Shown: one piece after another, positions 30,543 to 38,896 of the stretch | How the letters are laid out: the number at the start of each line of letters is the position of its first letter | Position numbering within the stretch: the first letter of the stretch is position 1 | Origin: Candidatus Portnoyibacteriota bacterium | GTDB lineage: Bacteria; Patescibacteriota; Minisyncoccia; Portnoybacterales; GWB1-42-6 | DNA length: 53,702 bases | Assembly: GCA_028688325.1 (NCBI GenBank) | Contig: JAQTYI010000001.1 | Span: 366,620 to 420,321 of the forward strand | Direction of reading: 5' to 3' | Translations under genes and position numbers: made by a program | The notes under the pieces: generated by a model | Database searches by the model: none | Told to the model about the DNA's origin: nothing | Seen by the model: only the letters and a program-made list of their open reading frames with translations

Positions 30543-32804
30543 CTAAATTAGGTTTTTGATTTCTTCCACCGATTCGCTTAGCATCTGCATATACAAATTC
30601 AATCCGATAGAGTTGACTGGACCGCTTTGCTCGCGGCCCAAAACATTGCCCGCGCCGCGGATCTCAAGGTCGCGCAGGGCGACTTGGTAGCCCGAGCCCA
30701 GCGCTTCGGCTTCCTGCAGCGCCTCCAGGCGCGAGCGCGCGTCGTCGGTTAAATTCTTGCTGTTATATAGAAAGTAGGCGAAGGCCTGCTGATGCGAACG
30801 GCCCACGCGCCCGCGCAATTGGTAGGCCTGAGCCAGACCCAGGCGCGTGGCATTGGCGACAATGAGTGTATTAACATTGGGAAAGTCCAGGCCATTCTCA
30901 ATAATTGTTGTGGCCACTAAAATATGGATTTTTTTGGCGTCAAAATCATCCATTATTTTTATTAATTGTTTTTCATGCATTCGGCCGTGGATGACGGCGA
31001 TTTTTACATCGCATTCTTTTTTGTCATTCTGAGGCCCCGCATCAGAGTGCGGGGTAAACTCCGCCGAAGAATCTATAGACTTCGTTGCGCGGGTCGCCGC
31101 TCGCTTCGTCTTCGACGAGTCGAAGCGGGCGCTCCCGCGAGATCCTTCGCTTTGCTCAGGATGACAGAAGTTTTGTGAAAGCATCTTTTGGAGTTGCCGA
31201 GCGGCCAGTCCCATGGTTTCCACGCGATTGTGCAGATAATAAACCTGGCCGCCGCGAGCTAATTCTTTGGCGATGGCATTGGCAACGGTTTTCTTATTGA
31301 ACTGCTCAACGAAAGTTTTTATTGGAAGCCGCCCTGGCGGAGGAGTCGAGATGATGGAAATGTCGCGCAGGCCCGAGAGCGTCAGATTCAGAGTGCGGGG
31401 AATGGGCGTGGCGGAGAGAGAAAGGATATCAATCGCGTGTGATGGAAAATTTATTCCCTGAGCAAGTCCCGAGATAGAGTCGAAGGACGCGTCGAAAGGT
31501 TCGGCCTTCGACTTCGCTTCGCCACGCTCAGGCAATAAATTGGGTCGTCGCAATCCATTGAATATTTCTTTCTGCTTCACGCCGAATCTCTGCTCTTCAT
31601 CGATTATGGCCAGACCCAGGTTTTTGAACTGGATGTCTTTTGACAACAGGCGATGTGTGCCTATTAGAATATCTATTTTTCCATCGCCGACTTCTTTGAT
31701 TATTTTTTTCTGTTCATTTTTTGACTGCAGGCGCGTGAGCAGGGCGACACGCACGGGAAATTTTGCCAGGCGATGAGAAAAATTGTGCCAATGCTGGTTG
31801 GCTAAAATGGTTGTTGGCGCCAGCACCGCCACTTGTTTGCCTGCCTCCGCCGCTTTGAAGGCCGCCCGCAACGCCACCTCGGTTTTGCCAAAACCCACAT
31901 CCCCGCAAATCAGCCGGTCCATCGGTTTTGGCGACTCCATATCGGCCAAAACTTGCGCGATGGCGCGGGCCTGATCATCGGTTTCAATATAAGGAAAATC
32001 TCCGGCCAGCTCTTTTTCCCATTGGTCGGCGGCCGGATACTCAAAACCCCGCGCGGCGGCGCGCTGGCCGTAAAGGGCTAACAGTTCTTTGGCCAGCTCC
32101 AGCGAATTGGCTTTGGCTTGCCGTTTTGTTTTCAGCCACAGCGCACCGCCCAGGCGATGGACTGCGGGCGTTTCAAAGCCGATGTAGCGCGACAATTTTT
32201 CTTCCTTATCCAGCGGAACATATAATTTATCGCCTTTGGCATATTCCAGCACAAAAAGCTTTTCCGGCGAATTCTCGTTTGGCGCGGACAAGGAAATTAC
32301 GCCGCCGGGTCTTTCAACAAATCCCGCAAAACGCCCGATGCCGTGATCCAGGTGCACCAGATAATCGCCCGGCCGCAAACCGAAAAGCAATGAGGCATTG
32401 CCCCGGCTCGATAATTCTTTTTTGACTTGTTTTTCGGTTTTTAATTCTTTGACCGCCAAAAAGTCGATGGCGGAAATCTTGTTGCCGGAAAATTCCAGAC
32501 GCCAGGCGTGAGCGGAATTGATGGGGAATATTTCCACGATTCCGCCCCGGTGCGCGAAGTCGCCCGGCGCGCCGATGGTTTGGACTTTGTTGTAGCCAAG
32601 TTCGGTGAATTGGCGCAATAGCGCAAAAAGATTTATTTGCAGGTCTTTCTCCAAAAACAGCGTGTTGGTTTTCCACCAGATCTGTGTTTGGGCGGCTTTT
32701 TTTATTTTTTGCCAATTTTGCTCATACCACAAAACGCCCCGTTCTAAAAAATAGGGGGTGATGCCGGCGATAAGGATTTCGGATTGTTTATTCGGCTGGG
32801 TCAT
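30543..32804 (-). CDS. mfd: Transcription-repair coupling factor, shortened
   Basis: Mfd removes stalled RNA polymerase and recruits UvrA. 753 residues against about 1150 in the usual protein. The N-terminus is a remnant of the UvrB-like region, followed by the polymerase-interacting domain (RPGDYLVHLDHGIGRFAGF) and the RecG-like translocase: GDVGFGKTEVALRAAFKA, DEEQRFGVKQKE, SATPIPRTL, LRGRVGRS. It ends at YMQMLSESVEEI, lacking the C-terminal inhibitory D7 domain. Two repeat-derived inserts (about 75 residues in all) lie between helicase motifs. Confidence 0.92.
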   Translation of the reverse strand: MTQPNKQSEILIAGITPYFLERGVLWYEQNWQKIKKAAQTQIWWKTNTLFLEKDLQINLFALLRQFTELGYNKVQTIGAPGDFAHRGGIVEIFPINSAHAWRLEFSGNKISAIDFLAVKELKTEKQVKKELSSRGNASLLFGLRPGDYLVHLDHGIGRFAGFVERPGGVISLSAPNENSPEKLFVLEYAKGDKLYVPLDKEEKLSRYIGFETPAVHRLGGALWLKTKRQAKANSLELAKELLALYGQRAAARGFEYPAADQWEKELAGDFPYIETDDQARAIAQVLADMESPKPMDRLICGDVGFGKTEVALRAAFKAAEAGKQVAVLAPTTILANQHWHNFSHRLAKFPVRVALLTRLQSKNEQKKIIKEVGDGKIDILIGTHRLLSKDIQFKNLGLAIIDEEQRFGVKQKEIFNGLRRPNLLPERGEAKSKAEPFDASFDSISGLAQGINFPSHAIDILSLSATPIPRTLNLTLSGLRDISIISTPPPGRLPIKTFVEQFNKKTVANAIAKELARGGQVYYLHNRVETMGLAARQLQKMLSQNFCHPEQSEGSRGSARFDSSKTKRAATRATKSIDSSAEFTPHSDAGPQNDKKECDVKIAVIHGRMHEKQLIKIMDDFDAKKIHILVATTIIENGLDFPNVNTLIVANATRLGLAQAYQLRGRVGRSHQQAFAYFLYNSKNLTDDARSRLEALQEAEALGSGYQVALRDLEIRGAGNVLGREQSGPVNSIGLNLYMQMLSESVEEIKNLI
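31021..31170. repeat. GTCATTCTGAG-type repeat inside mfd
   Basis: From TTGTCATTCTGAGGCCCC to TGCTCAGGATGACAGAAG, about 150 bp in frame. It encodes the low-complexity insert starting FCHPEQSEGSRGSARFDSS and ending AGPQNDKK. Confidence 0.85.
31460..31530. repeat. Second repeat inside mfd
   Basis: GAGATAGAGTCGAAGGACGC to CTTCGCCACGCTCAGGC is a shorter palindrome-like insert encoding PERGEAKSKAEPFDASFDSI between helicase motifs III and IV. Confidence 0.7.
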
Positions 32805-32835
32805 TACATAAAATTTATTTTATGGTTATTTCCTT

Positions 32836-32912
32836 TTCCCCCTTTGTAAAGGGGAATTAAGGGGGATTTAAATCCCTCCCAACCTCCCTTTAAAAAGGGA
32901 GGAGTAAAAAGC
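32836..32912. repeat. C/G-rich palindromic repeats upstream of mfd
   Basis: CCCCCTTTGTAAAGGGGAAT with TTAAGGGGG, then TCCCTCCCAACCTCCC with AAAAAGGGAGGAG: two family C units in a row. Confidence 0.8.
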
Positions 32913-32938
32913 TGGTTTAAGGGTTTTTATCGCTACTC

Positions 32939-32967
32939 TTGACAAAGTCGTTTATTTGGAGTATATT
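32939..32967 (+). promoter_or_regulatory. Strong promoter of the 133-residue membrane protein
   Basis: TTGACA (32939-32944), 17-bp spacer, TATATT (32962-32967). Confidence 0.8.
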
Positions 32968-33028
32968 ATAATAATACATAAAAGGCAAGTTCTTTTAGCT
33001 TAAAACCCTGCAAAATAAGGAGGAGTAG

Positions 33029-33430
33029 ATGAAAAAGAGAAAGTTGTGGCACATCTATGTTGGCGTGGCGTTGGTTCTCGCCGGAATTTTAATCGGGCAT
33101 GTCGAGAGTAATTTTGCCGCGGTATCCCAATTGGTCAGCTTTCTCGGCGGTCTGGAAATCGCTTACGCGGTTTTCCATCGTTACCGCAAACCGATCATAA
33201 GCTGGGGAGAGCGCATAGCGTGGGCCGTGTCGGGAATCGTGATGTTCTTGGTCGGGCTTTGTTTTCTTTTTGCATCGTCCATCAGGATAACGGAGATTCA
33301 AACCGCGCCGATGGCGCCCGTTTGGTACCTCGGAATTATCCCTGCCGTGATTCTTGGCGCCACCGCCTTGTTTGTCGGTCTTCAGTTTATGGGATGGGGG
33401 GTTACCGGTCGCCCCTTGCTGGGAAAGTAA
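33029..33430 (+). CDS. Small membrane protein, unknown
   Basis: The protein has 133 residues with four likely membrane helices (about residues 8-25, 30-48, 62-84 and 100-122) and charged loops. A strong AAGGAGGAG site precedes the ATG. No family is recognised. It has its own strong promoter and is followed by a hairpin (GAGGGAAC/GTTCCCTC) without a T-run. Confidence 0.75.
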   Translation: MKKRKLWHIYVGVALVLAGILIGHVESNFAAVSQLVSFLGGLEIAYAVFHRYRKPIISWGERIAWAVSGIVMFLVGLCFLFASSIRITEIQTAPMAPVWYLGIIPAVILGATALFVGLQFMGWGVTGRPLLGK

Positions 33431-33506
33431 AAATATCACCGAGGGAACATCGTTCCCTCAATTTCCGAGCTTGCAAATTAAGTTTTGTAGGTTCAGAAAT
33501 TGGCGC

Positions 33507-33625
33507 TTGACCCCGTATAGAAGTTCGGCCGCGCTTGGCTAACTGACGCGCAAGAGGGCGATCCGCTTTCGGCTTCATTTTGCGAAGATAGCGTTTTTAT
33601 TTGAAAACTTTCAACGGGGTTGACT
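33507..33625. repeat. Family E repeat with outward -35 box, copy 1
   Basis: GCGCTTGACCCCGTATAGAA on the left and AACTTTCAACGGGGTTGACT on the right. The related copy is at 41738-41865. The right end supplies the TTGACT -35 of the next promoter. Apart from this element the gap 33431-33650 holds only the small hairpin 33441-33459. Confidence 0.75.
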
Positions 33626-33648
33626 TCCTGTAAGGTCTGAATGATAAT
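33620..33648 (+). promoter_or_regulatory. Promoter of the structured leader and small membrane operon
   Basis: TTGACT (33620-33625), 17-bp spacer, GATAAT (33643-33648). The -35 lies at the edge of the family E repeat. Confidence 0.7.
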
Positions 33649-33654
33649 ACAATA

Positions 33655-33857
33655 TCAATCAAGCGGTGTCAAAAGCACTTTAAAAACAAGTGATTCGCCC
33701 GGAATCCTATCTGTGAGTGGCGAACGCCCAAGCAATCCCTCCTAAGTCTTGGGCTAATAACCGTGAGTTCAAGGATTGCGCCTTTTGGTGTGACTCTTTG
33801 ACGCTCGCAGGTAGGATTTCGGGCAAATTGCAAAAAAATCACAAAGGAGGCGGCTAT
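33655..33857 (+). promoter_or_regulatory. Large structured leader RNA, possible riboswitch
   Basis: A 21-bp closing stem joins 33697-33717 and 33804-33824, every position pairing if G-U pairs are allowed. Inside, GCCCAAG (33726) pairs with CTTGGGC (33748), and CAATCC in that loop can pair with GGATTG (33773), forming a pseudoknot. A ribosome site AAAGGAGG follows at 33842, just past the stem. No known riboswitch or ribozyme class is recognised. An in-frame extension of the next gene into this region is rejected. Confidence 0.6.
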
Positions 33858-34085
33858 ATGGATAAGTCATATAAGATGTTTTGTCTGGCCATGGCGGCCA
33901 TTGCAGCGATGATGTTATCGTCCTGGGATGGGCCGTATGACGCATCCCAGTGGGGATTGCTTTTGTTTTTTAGCGGATTATCCTTTGGATTTCTTATCCT
34001 CTGGATACGCGCCAGATGGACAAGGGCTCGGAATAATAAACTTGATATATTCCACGAGGGTCATGGACAAAAAAGGAGGATATGA
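33858..34085 (+). CDS. Small membrane protein downstream of structured leader
   Basis: 75 residues with two hydrophobic segments (about 6-22 and 31-48) and a basic C-terminal tail. AAAGGAGG stands 9 bases before ATG 33858. The stop overlaps the next start (ATGA), so the two are translationally coupled. Unknown family. Confidence 0.7.
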   Translation: MDKSYKMFCLAMAAIAAMMLSSWDGPYDASQWGLLLFFSGLSFGFLILWIRARWTRARNNKLDIFHEGHGQKRRI

Positions 34086-34303
34086 AGATGCGAAGAAGAA
34101 TCAAAGCGTTTTTCCATTCGGAAGGCAATCGGACAAAAAAGTGCGTGATTTTTCTTGGCTTGTTTTCCACTTCGCTGGCGCTTATCGCTCTGACGATATA
34201 TGAGCCGCCCAACTGGCAGAACATCGCGGTTGCGTGCGCCAGTTTTTATCTGGCTCTCGCCGCGCTTTTGGCAATAGTCAGAGGACAGCCGTTGGAATTT
34301 TAA
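34082..34303 (+). CDS. Small membrane protein, coupled second gene
   Basis: 73 residues with two hydrophobic helices (about 21-39 and 45-65) and a basic N-terminus MKMRRRIKAFF. AAAAGGAGG lies within the end of the previous gene. A terminator follows 27 bp after the stop. The pair forms a two-gene unit under the structured leader. Unknown function. Confidence 0.7.
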   Translation: MKMRRRIKAFFHSEGNRTKKCVIFLGLFSTSLALIALTIYEPPNWQNIAVACASFYLALAALLAIVRGQPLEF

Positions 34304-34329
34304 CGGCCGTATTTTTTATAGACACAATA

Positions 34330-34365
34330 AAGACCCGATCGTATTAAACGAGAGGGTCTTTTTTC
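34330..34365. terminator. Terminator of the small membrane operon
   Basis: AAGACCC/GGGTCTT with an inner TCG/CGA pairing, followed by TTTTTT. It also faces pth, which converges. Confidence 0.85.
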
Positions 34366-34375
34366 TTTGGTGAAT

Positions 34376-34969
34376 TTAGTTGAACCGGTTCTGCGCGCCG
34401 GCCGGGCCTTTTTCCAAAATCAGCAGGATAGCTTCTTCGGTTTTCGCAGTGGCTTGCTGAACGAGCGTTTTTTCTTCCTCGCTGAACTTTTGCAGGACGA
34501 ATTTTTCGGCCGGGGTGAACTTCTTGAAAAACTTGGCCAGGAAAGTCTGCTTAGCCGGCTTAATGCCCAGGCGCACCCGCAAGAAGTTTTTTGTGCCCAG
34601 CTTCTCGATTATGCTTTGCACGCCTTTATGTCCGGCGGCGCCGGAATTTTGGCTGACGCGGATATCGCCCAAAGGCAGGTCCAGGTCGTCGTGCAAGAGC
34701 AAGATATCGTCCGGGCCGAGCTTGTAGAAATCCGCGATCAATTTTGCGGCTTGGCCGGAATTATTCATAAAGGTTTGGGGCTTGGCCAATAAAATTTTTT
34801 CTCCGTCAATTTGCCCCTCGCTGATCATCGCTTTAAACTTTTCGTTCGCTTGCCAGTCGGAAAAACCCGGGAGCGAATCCTGCAGAAAATTGGCCGCCAG
34901 AAAACCGAAGTTGTGGCGGGTGTTGAAATATTGGGGGCCGGGATTGCCTAATCCTATAATAAGTTTCAT
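34376..34969 (-). CDS. pth: Peptidyl-tRNA hydrolase
   Basis: Frees tRNA from prematurely released peptidyl-tRNA. 197 residues, the usual length. KLIIGLGNPGPQYFNTRHNFG contains the catalytic His, followed by KPQTFMNNSGQA and LLHDDLDLPLGDIRVSQNSGAAGHKG. The start ATG 34969 gives the canonical MKLIIGLGNPG; codons upstream are flank. Confidence 0.96.
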   Translation of the reverse strand: MKLIIGLGNPGPQYFNTRHNFGFLAANFLQDSLPGFSDWQANEKFKAMISEGQIDGEKILLAKPQTFMNNSGQAAKLIADFYKLGPDDILLLHDDLDLPLGDIRVSQNSGAAGHKGVQSIIEKLGTKNFLRVRLGIKPAKQTFLAKFFKKFTPAEKFVLQKFSEEEKTLVQQATAKTEEAILLILEKGPAGAQNRFN

Positions 34970-35020
34970 AATTTTTATCCTTCTTTTCTGTAACCAGAAA
35001 AGAAGCAAAAGAGTTTTCTT

Positions 35021-35163
35021 GCGACGATAAAATTTTGAGAAAATAGAACTCGCCTCGCTAAAATTGCCGCGGACAACTCAGTCATTTTATTCCCTCGTCC
35101 CGCTGGCAATTTTAGACGCTTGGCTCATTGCTATTTTCTGACAAAATTTTTCGTATGCAAGAA
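35021..35163. repeat. Palindromic repeat, family A copy 2
   Basis: GCGACGATAAAATTTTGA to CAAAATTTTTCGTATGCAAG, inner arms CTAAAATTGCCGCGG and CGCTGGCAATTTTAG. It fills the gap between pth and the LCP gene. Confidence 0.85.
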
Positions 35164-35179
35164 AAATTCAAGATACAGA

Positions 35180-36211
35180 TTATTGATTAATGATATCCGC
35201 GATGTATTTTTTAATACTTTCATAATTTTCCACTCCATCCTTGGGCTGCAGTATTGATGCTGTTTCTCCGCCGAGTTCCATCTGTCCGCTGATTATCAGG
35301 TTCGGATCGTTGAGCTCGCTTTTAACGACATTTTCGCCCGGAATATCCTTAACGGCCCGCCAAAGATCTTTTATCTGCCAGAGCGTCAGGTCGCTTTTGA
35401 TATGGGCCGATAAGGTGCTGTAAATTTCCGTGAATTTTGCGATGTCCCAGAAATGCAAGGACAGAACCTTTTGTTTTAACGCTTGCAAAACCTCTTGCTG
35501 GCGCGCCACCCGGTCAAAATCGCCTGCGCTGCTGTGGCGCGAGCGCATATATTTTAACGCGGTTTCCCCGTCCAGATATCGCCAGCCGGCTTTCATCTCG
35601 AAGGTCTGGAAGCTGTGGTTGGGGCCGGGGAAAGATGTGTCCGTTATGTCTTTGGCGACCATCACATTGACCCCGCCGAAAATATCAACCAGCTGCTTGA
35701 CGGTTTGCAGGTCGACGAAAACATAGTGATTGATTTCCAGTCCCGTGATGTCCCGCGCTTTTTGGATTAACGCGTCAAATTCCCGGCCGGTGTTTTTTTT
35801 ATTGAAAGCGTAAAGAGCGTTGAGCTTAGTGTATTTTTCCGAATCGGGAAGCTTGACCAGCAGGTCGCGCGGCAGGGAAAAAAGGTAAATTTTATTTTTA
35901 ACAGGATCCAATCGCGCCAAAAGGATGGTGTCGGTCAGGTCCGGCGCGTCGTTTCCCTCGCCTGGCGCGCCAAGCAGCAGGAAATTCGCGGGAGCGGAAG
36001 ATTTTTTGCCGAAGGGCCAAGAATTAAGCTCCTCGGAAGCGAATGAGGCCCGGCTCTGTCCGTTATTGCCGTTTATTATTTCAAATATATGCGGCGCCAG
36101 CGCCATTTTCAAAACAGGAATCAAGGAAAACAAGACGATGGCAGCAAAGGTTAAGATTAAAGCGGCGATTATTATGGCGACTCGCCAGCGGGTTTTTTTT
36201 GCGGGATACAT
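35180..36211 (-). CDS. LytR-CpsA-Psr (LCP) family cell-wall ligase
   Basis: 343 residues with one N-terminal membrane helix (about 10-33) and an extracytoplasmic LCP domain. LLLGAPGEGNDAPDLTDTILL, LFSLPRDLLV, KLNALYAF and YMRSRHSSAGDFDRVARQQ are the conserved blocks with the arginines and aspartates that hold the lipid pyrophosphate. LCP enzymes join glycopolymers from lipid carriers to the cell wall. The polymer here is unknown. Confidence 0.93.
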   Translation of the reverse strand: MYPAKKTRWRVAIIIAALILTFAAIVLFSLIPVLKMALAPHIFEIINGNNGQSRASFASEELNSWPFGKKSSAPANFLLLGAPGEGNDAPDLTDTILLARLDPVKNKIYLFSLPRDLLVKLPDSEKYTKLNALYAFNKKNTGREFDALIQKARDITGLEINHYVFVDLQTVKQLVDIFGGVNVMVAKDITDTSFPGPNHSFQTFEMKAGWRYLDGETALKYMRSRHSSAGDFDRVARQQEVLQALKQKVLSLHFWDIAKFTEIYSTLSAHIKSDLTLWQIKDLWRAVKDIPGENVVKSELNDPNLIISGQMELGGETASILQPKDGVENYESIKKYIADIINQ

Positions 36212-36298
36212 TATGTTTAAGTATAGCGTTAAATTACGACTTGCGCAAAGGCGATTTTTGGTGTAATATACGGATGTTTAGCCGTAAAAAAGGCTGGA

Positions 36299-36856
36299 AT
36301 GAAATCATTTTTTCTGTTTTTGTTCGAGGTGGCCAAGATCGCGGTGGTCACGCTGGCAATAATTTTGCCGGTGCGTTATTTCTTGATGCAGCCGTTTTTC
36401 GTCAAAGGGGCTTCCATGGAGCCGAATTTTGACGACGGCCAGTATTTGATAATTGACGAATTGTCCTACCGTCTGCGCCAGCCGCAACGCGGCGAAGTGG
36501 TGGTTTTCCGCTATCCGGTGGACCCGACCCAGTTTTATATCAAGCGGATCATCGGCTTGCCGGGCGAGACGGTGGAAGTGGCTGACGGGCATATAAAAAT
36601 TATCAATAACAAACATCCGTTGGGTTTTGTGCTGGATGAAGCAATGTATCTGCCGGCGGCGATTTTAACTTACAATAATGTCAAAGAGGCGCTGGGCCAG
36701 GATGAGTTTTTTGTTTTGGGGGATAACCGGTCGGCTTCTTACGATTCGCGGCGCTGGGGGCCATTGCCAAAAAAAAATATCACGGGCCGGGTTTTACTGC
36801 GGGCTTGGCCGGTGAAGACCGCCAAAATTTTTGAAACGCCGCAATATTCATATTAA
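36299..36856 (+). CDS. lepB: Signal peptidase I
   Basis: 185 residues with one N-terminal membrane helix (about 8-30). The catalytic Ser 39 is in GASMEPN and Lys 82 in FYIKRIIGLPGE. The box DEFFVLGDNRSASYDSRRWG completes the signature. It removes signal peptides outside the membrane. An N-terminal extension of the frame was not needed. Confidence 0.96.
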   Translation: MKSFFLFLFEVAKIAVVTLAIILPVRYFLMQPFFVKGASMEPNFDDGQYLIIDELSYRLRQPQRGEVVVFRYPVDPTQFYIKRIIGLPGETVEVADGHIKIINNKHPLGFVLDEAMYLPAAILTYNNVKEALGQDEFFVLGDNRSASYDSRRWGPLPKKNITGRVLLRAWPVKTAKIFETPQYSY

Positions 36857-36938
36857 CAAACGACACCAATACAAATAGCACACGAATGTCACGAATCAAT
36901 TAGTGTCATTCGTGCTAATTCGTGAATTAGTGTCGGGT
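36857..36938. repeat. Inverted repeat, family F copy 2
   Basis: CGACACCAATACAAATAGCACACGAATGTC-type text (written here by its parts CGACACCAATACAAA and CACGAATGTC) pairs with GTCATTCGTG and AATTAGTGTCG. It begins at the lepB stop and ends just before hisS. Confidence 0.75.
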
Positions 36939-36941
36939 TTA

Positions 36942-38228
36942 ATGCCGAAGAAGAAACAAAAAGAATTTCAATCGCCAAAGGGCATGCGCGATCTCCTGCC
37001 GCAGGACTGGGGGTTTTGGTATAAGCTGATAAAGACCGGCGAGGACTTGGCGCAGGACTACGGTTTTCAAAAAATTGAAACGCCGATACTGGAAGATGCG
37101 GATCTTTTTGTCCGCGGCACGGGGGCCACGACTGATATTGTCAGCAAGCAGATGTATTTCGTTAAAACCGCCGGTGGGGCCAATTTGGCATTGCGGCCCG
37201 AGGGCACGCCGGGAGTGGTGCGCGCTTATATGGAAAACGGCATGGCTTCGCTGCCCCAGCCCATCAAGCTTTTTTATTACGGACCGATGTTCCGCTATGA
37301 ACAGCCGCAAGCCGGCCGGTGGCGCCAGCTTTACCAGTTCGGCCTTGAGGTTTTCGGCGACAGCGGCGCCGTTCTGGACGCGCAAATAATCCAATTCTGT
37401 TTTCACTTGTTCCGCTCAGTCGGCTTGAAAAAAATAAATATCCATATCAACAGCTTGGGCTGCCCGCAATGCCGGCCGTCCTACCGCAAGGCGCTGCTTG
37501 ATTATTACCGCCATCGGAAAGACAAGGTGTGTCCCGATTGCAAGCGGCGCATAAAAGAAAATCCACTGCGGCTTCTGGATTGCAAAGAGGAAAAGTGTCA
37601 GCCGATAAAAGCGCAGGCGCCGGCCATGGTTGATCATCTGTGCGACGAATGCCGCAAACACTTCAAAGAAGTTCTGGAGTTTTTGGATGAATTGGAAATC
37701 CCTTATTTTTTGAACAGTTCATTGGTACGCGGGCTTGATTACTACACCAAAACCATCTTTGAGATTTTTTGGGACGGAGAGGACGCGCCGCAAATTGCAC
37801 TGGGCGGCGGCGGGCGATACGATAATTTGGTCAAAGAATTGGGCGGCCGGCCGACTCCGGCCGTGGGCGTCGGGCTGGGACTGGATCGAATTGTTGATTT
37901 GATGAAAAAAGAACAGGTGAAAATTTCCGTCGGACCGAATTTCAAAGTATTTTTGGTGCAGCTGGGCGCGATGGGCAAAAAAAAGGGCTTGAAACTTTTT
38001 GAAAAACTGCATCAGGCCGGAATTCTGGCGGCTGAATCGATGAGCCGCGATTCCATTAAAGCGCAGATGAAACTGGCAGATAAATACGGCGTGAAATTTG
38101 CGTTGATACTGGGCCAGCAGGAAGCGCTGGACAATACCGTGATAATCAGGGATATGCAAAGCGGGGTGCAGGAAACCGTGCCGCAGGATAAGGTTGTAGA
38201 CGAGCTGAAAAAGAGATTTAAAAAATAA
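36942..38228 (+). CDS. hisS: Histidyl-tRNA synthetase
   Basis: 428 residues. SPKGMRDLLPQD start, LRPEGTPGVVRAYMENG (motif 2 entry), FRYEQPQAGRWRQLYQFGLEVFG (core FRYEQPQAGRWRQ), and the histidine-specific RGLDYYTKTIFEI and GGGGRYDNLVKELGG. An insertion with several cysteine pairs (CPQC, CPDC, CDEC) is of the Gram-positive type. The ATG at 36942 follows the repeat; an upstream in-frame ATG would read through it. Confidence 0.96.
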   Translation: MPKKKQKEFQSPKGMRDLLPQDWGFWYKLIKTGEDLAQDYGFQKIETPILEDADLFVRGTGATTDIVSKQMYFVKTAGGANLALRPEGTPGVVRAYMENGMASLPQPIKLFYYGPMFRYEQPQAGRWRQLYQFGLEVFGDSGAVLDAQIIQFCFHLFRSVGLKKINIHINSLGCPQCRPSYRKALLDYYRHRKDKVCPDCKRRIKENPLRLLDCKEEKCQPIKAQAPAMVDHLCDECRKHFKEVLEFLDELEIPYFLNSSLVRGLDYYTKTIFEIFWDGEDAPQIALGGGGRYDNLVKELGGRPTPAVGVGLGLDRIVDLMKKEQVKISVGPNFKVFLVQLGAMGKKKGLKLFEKLHQAGILAAESMSRDSIKAQMKLADKYGVKFALILGQQEALDNTVIIRDMQSGVQETVPQDKVVDELKKRFKK

Positions 38229-38229
38229 A

Positions 38230-38425
38230 ATTTCTTTTGCCGCTTTTTTGGCGGCAAAAAAGCGGCGGAAAAAACCGCCGCGCGACGATAAAATTTTGAC
38301 AAAATCCGCCTCGCCTCGCTAAAATTATCGCGGACAACTCGGTCGCTTCGCTCCTCGTTCCGCTGATAATTTTCAAACGCTCAGCTCGCCAGGATTTTAT
38401 AGCAAAATTTTTCGTATGCGCGGAT
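38230..38425. repeat. Palindromic repeat, family A copy 3, with a terminator-like hairpin
   Basis: A GCCGCTTTTTTGGCGGC-type hairpin (38239-38280) leads into GCGACGATAAAATTTTGACA and on to CAAAATTTTTCGTATGCGCG at 38425. It separates hisS and the HIT gene. Confidence 0.8.
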
Positions 38426-38434
38426 TGATAACAC

Positions 38435-38785
38435 ATGAAAAGCTGCATTTTTTGTAAAATCGCCAATAAAGAAATTCCGGTCGAGCTGCTGCATGAAGAT
38501 GATCTGGCGGTGGCGTTTAAAGACATAAAGCCGATAGTCCCGGTCCATATATTGATAATTCCCAAAAAGCACATTGAATCAATCGCGGATTTAACGGGCA
38601 AGCAAGAACTTTTGGCCGGACGCATGATAATGGTCGCAAAAAAATTGGCGGAGAAACTGGGCATCGCAAAGAGCGGATATAAATTGTTGTTCCGGGTGGG
38701 TCGCAACGGCGGTCAGGAAGTGCCGCATATCCATTTGCATTTGCTGGGAGGGGGGAGAATGAGCGAAAATATTCGGGTAGTATAA
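38435..38785 (+). CDS. HIT-family nucleotide-binding protein
   Basis: 116 residues of the HinT-type. CIFCKIANKEIP start with a CxxC pair, the nucleotide-binding block VHILIIPKKHI, and the histidine triad HIHLHLLGG near residue 100. HinT proteins hydrolyse adenosine phosphoramidates. Length is normal. Confidence 0.94.
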   Translation: MKSCIFCKIANKEIPVELLHEDDLAVAFKDIKPIVPVHILIIPKKHIESIADLTGKQELLAGRMIMVAKKLAEKLGIAKSGYKLLFRVGRNGGQEVPHIHLHLLGGGRMSENIRVV

Positions 38786-38794
38786 AAGTAATTT

Positions 38795-38878
38795 TCAATT
38801 TTCAATGATCAATTTTCAATGATGTCCCGCTCCGCGGAACTGAATTAGAAATTAGACATCGGGAATTAGAAATTTTTT
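38795..38878. repeat. AT-rich intergenic repeat
   Basis: The 13-mer AATTTTCAATGAT occurs twice in succession (after TTTTC), then GTCCCGCTCCGCGG and AATTAGAAATTAGACATCGG, similar to the element after relA (25960). Confidence 0.6.
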
Positions 38879-38896
38879 GGAAGGGAGGTGCTTAAT

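Noticed and set aside
33717-33857. N-terminal extension of the small membrane protein
   Set aside because: The region is the structured leader; the strong ribosome site is in front of ATG 33858.
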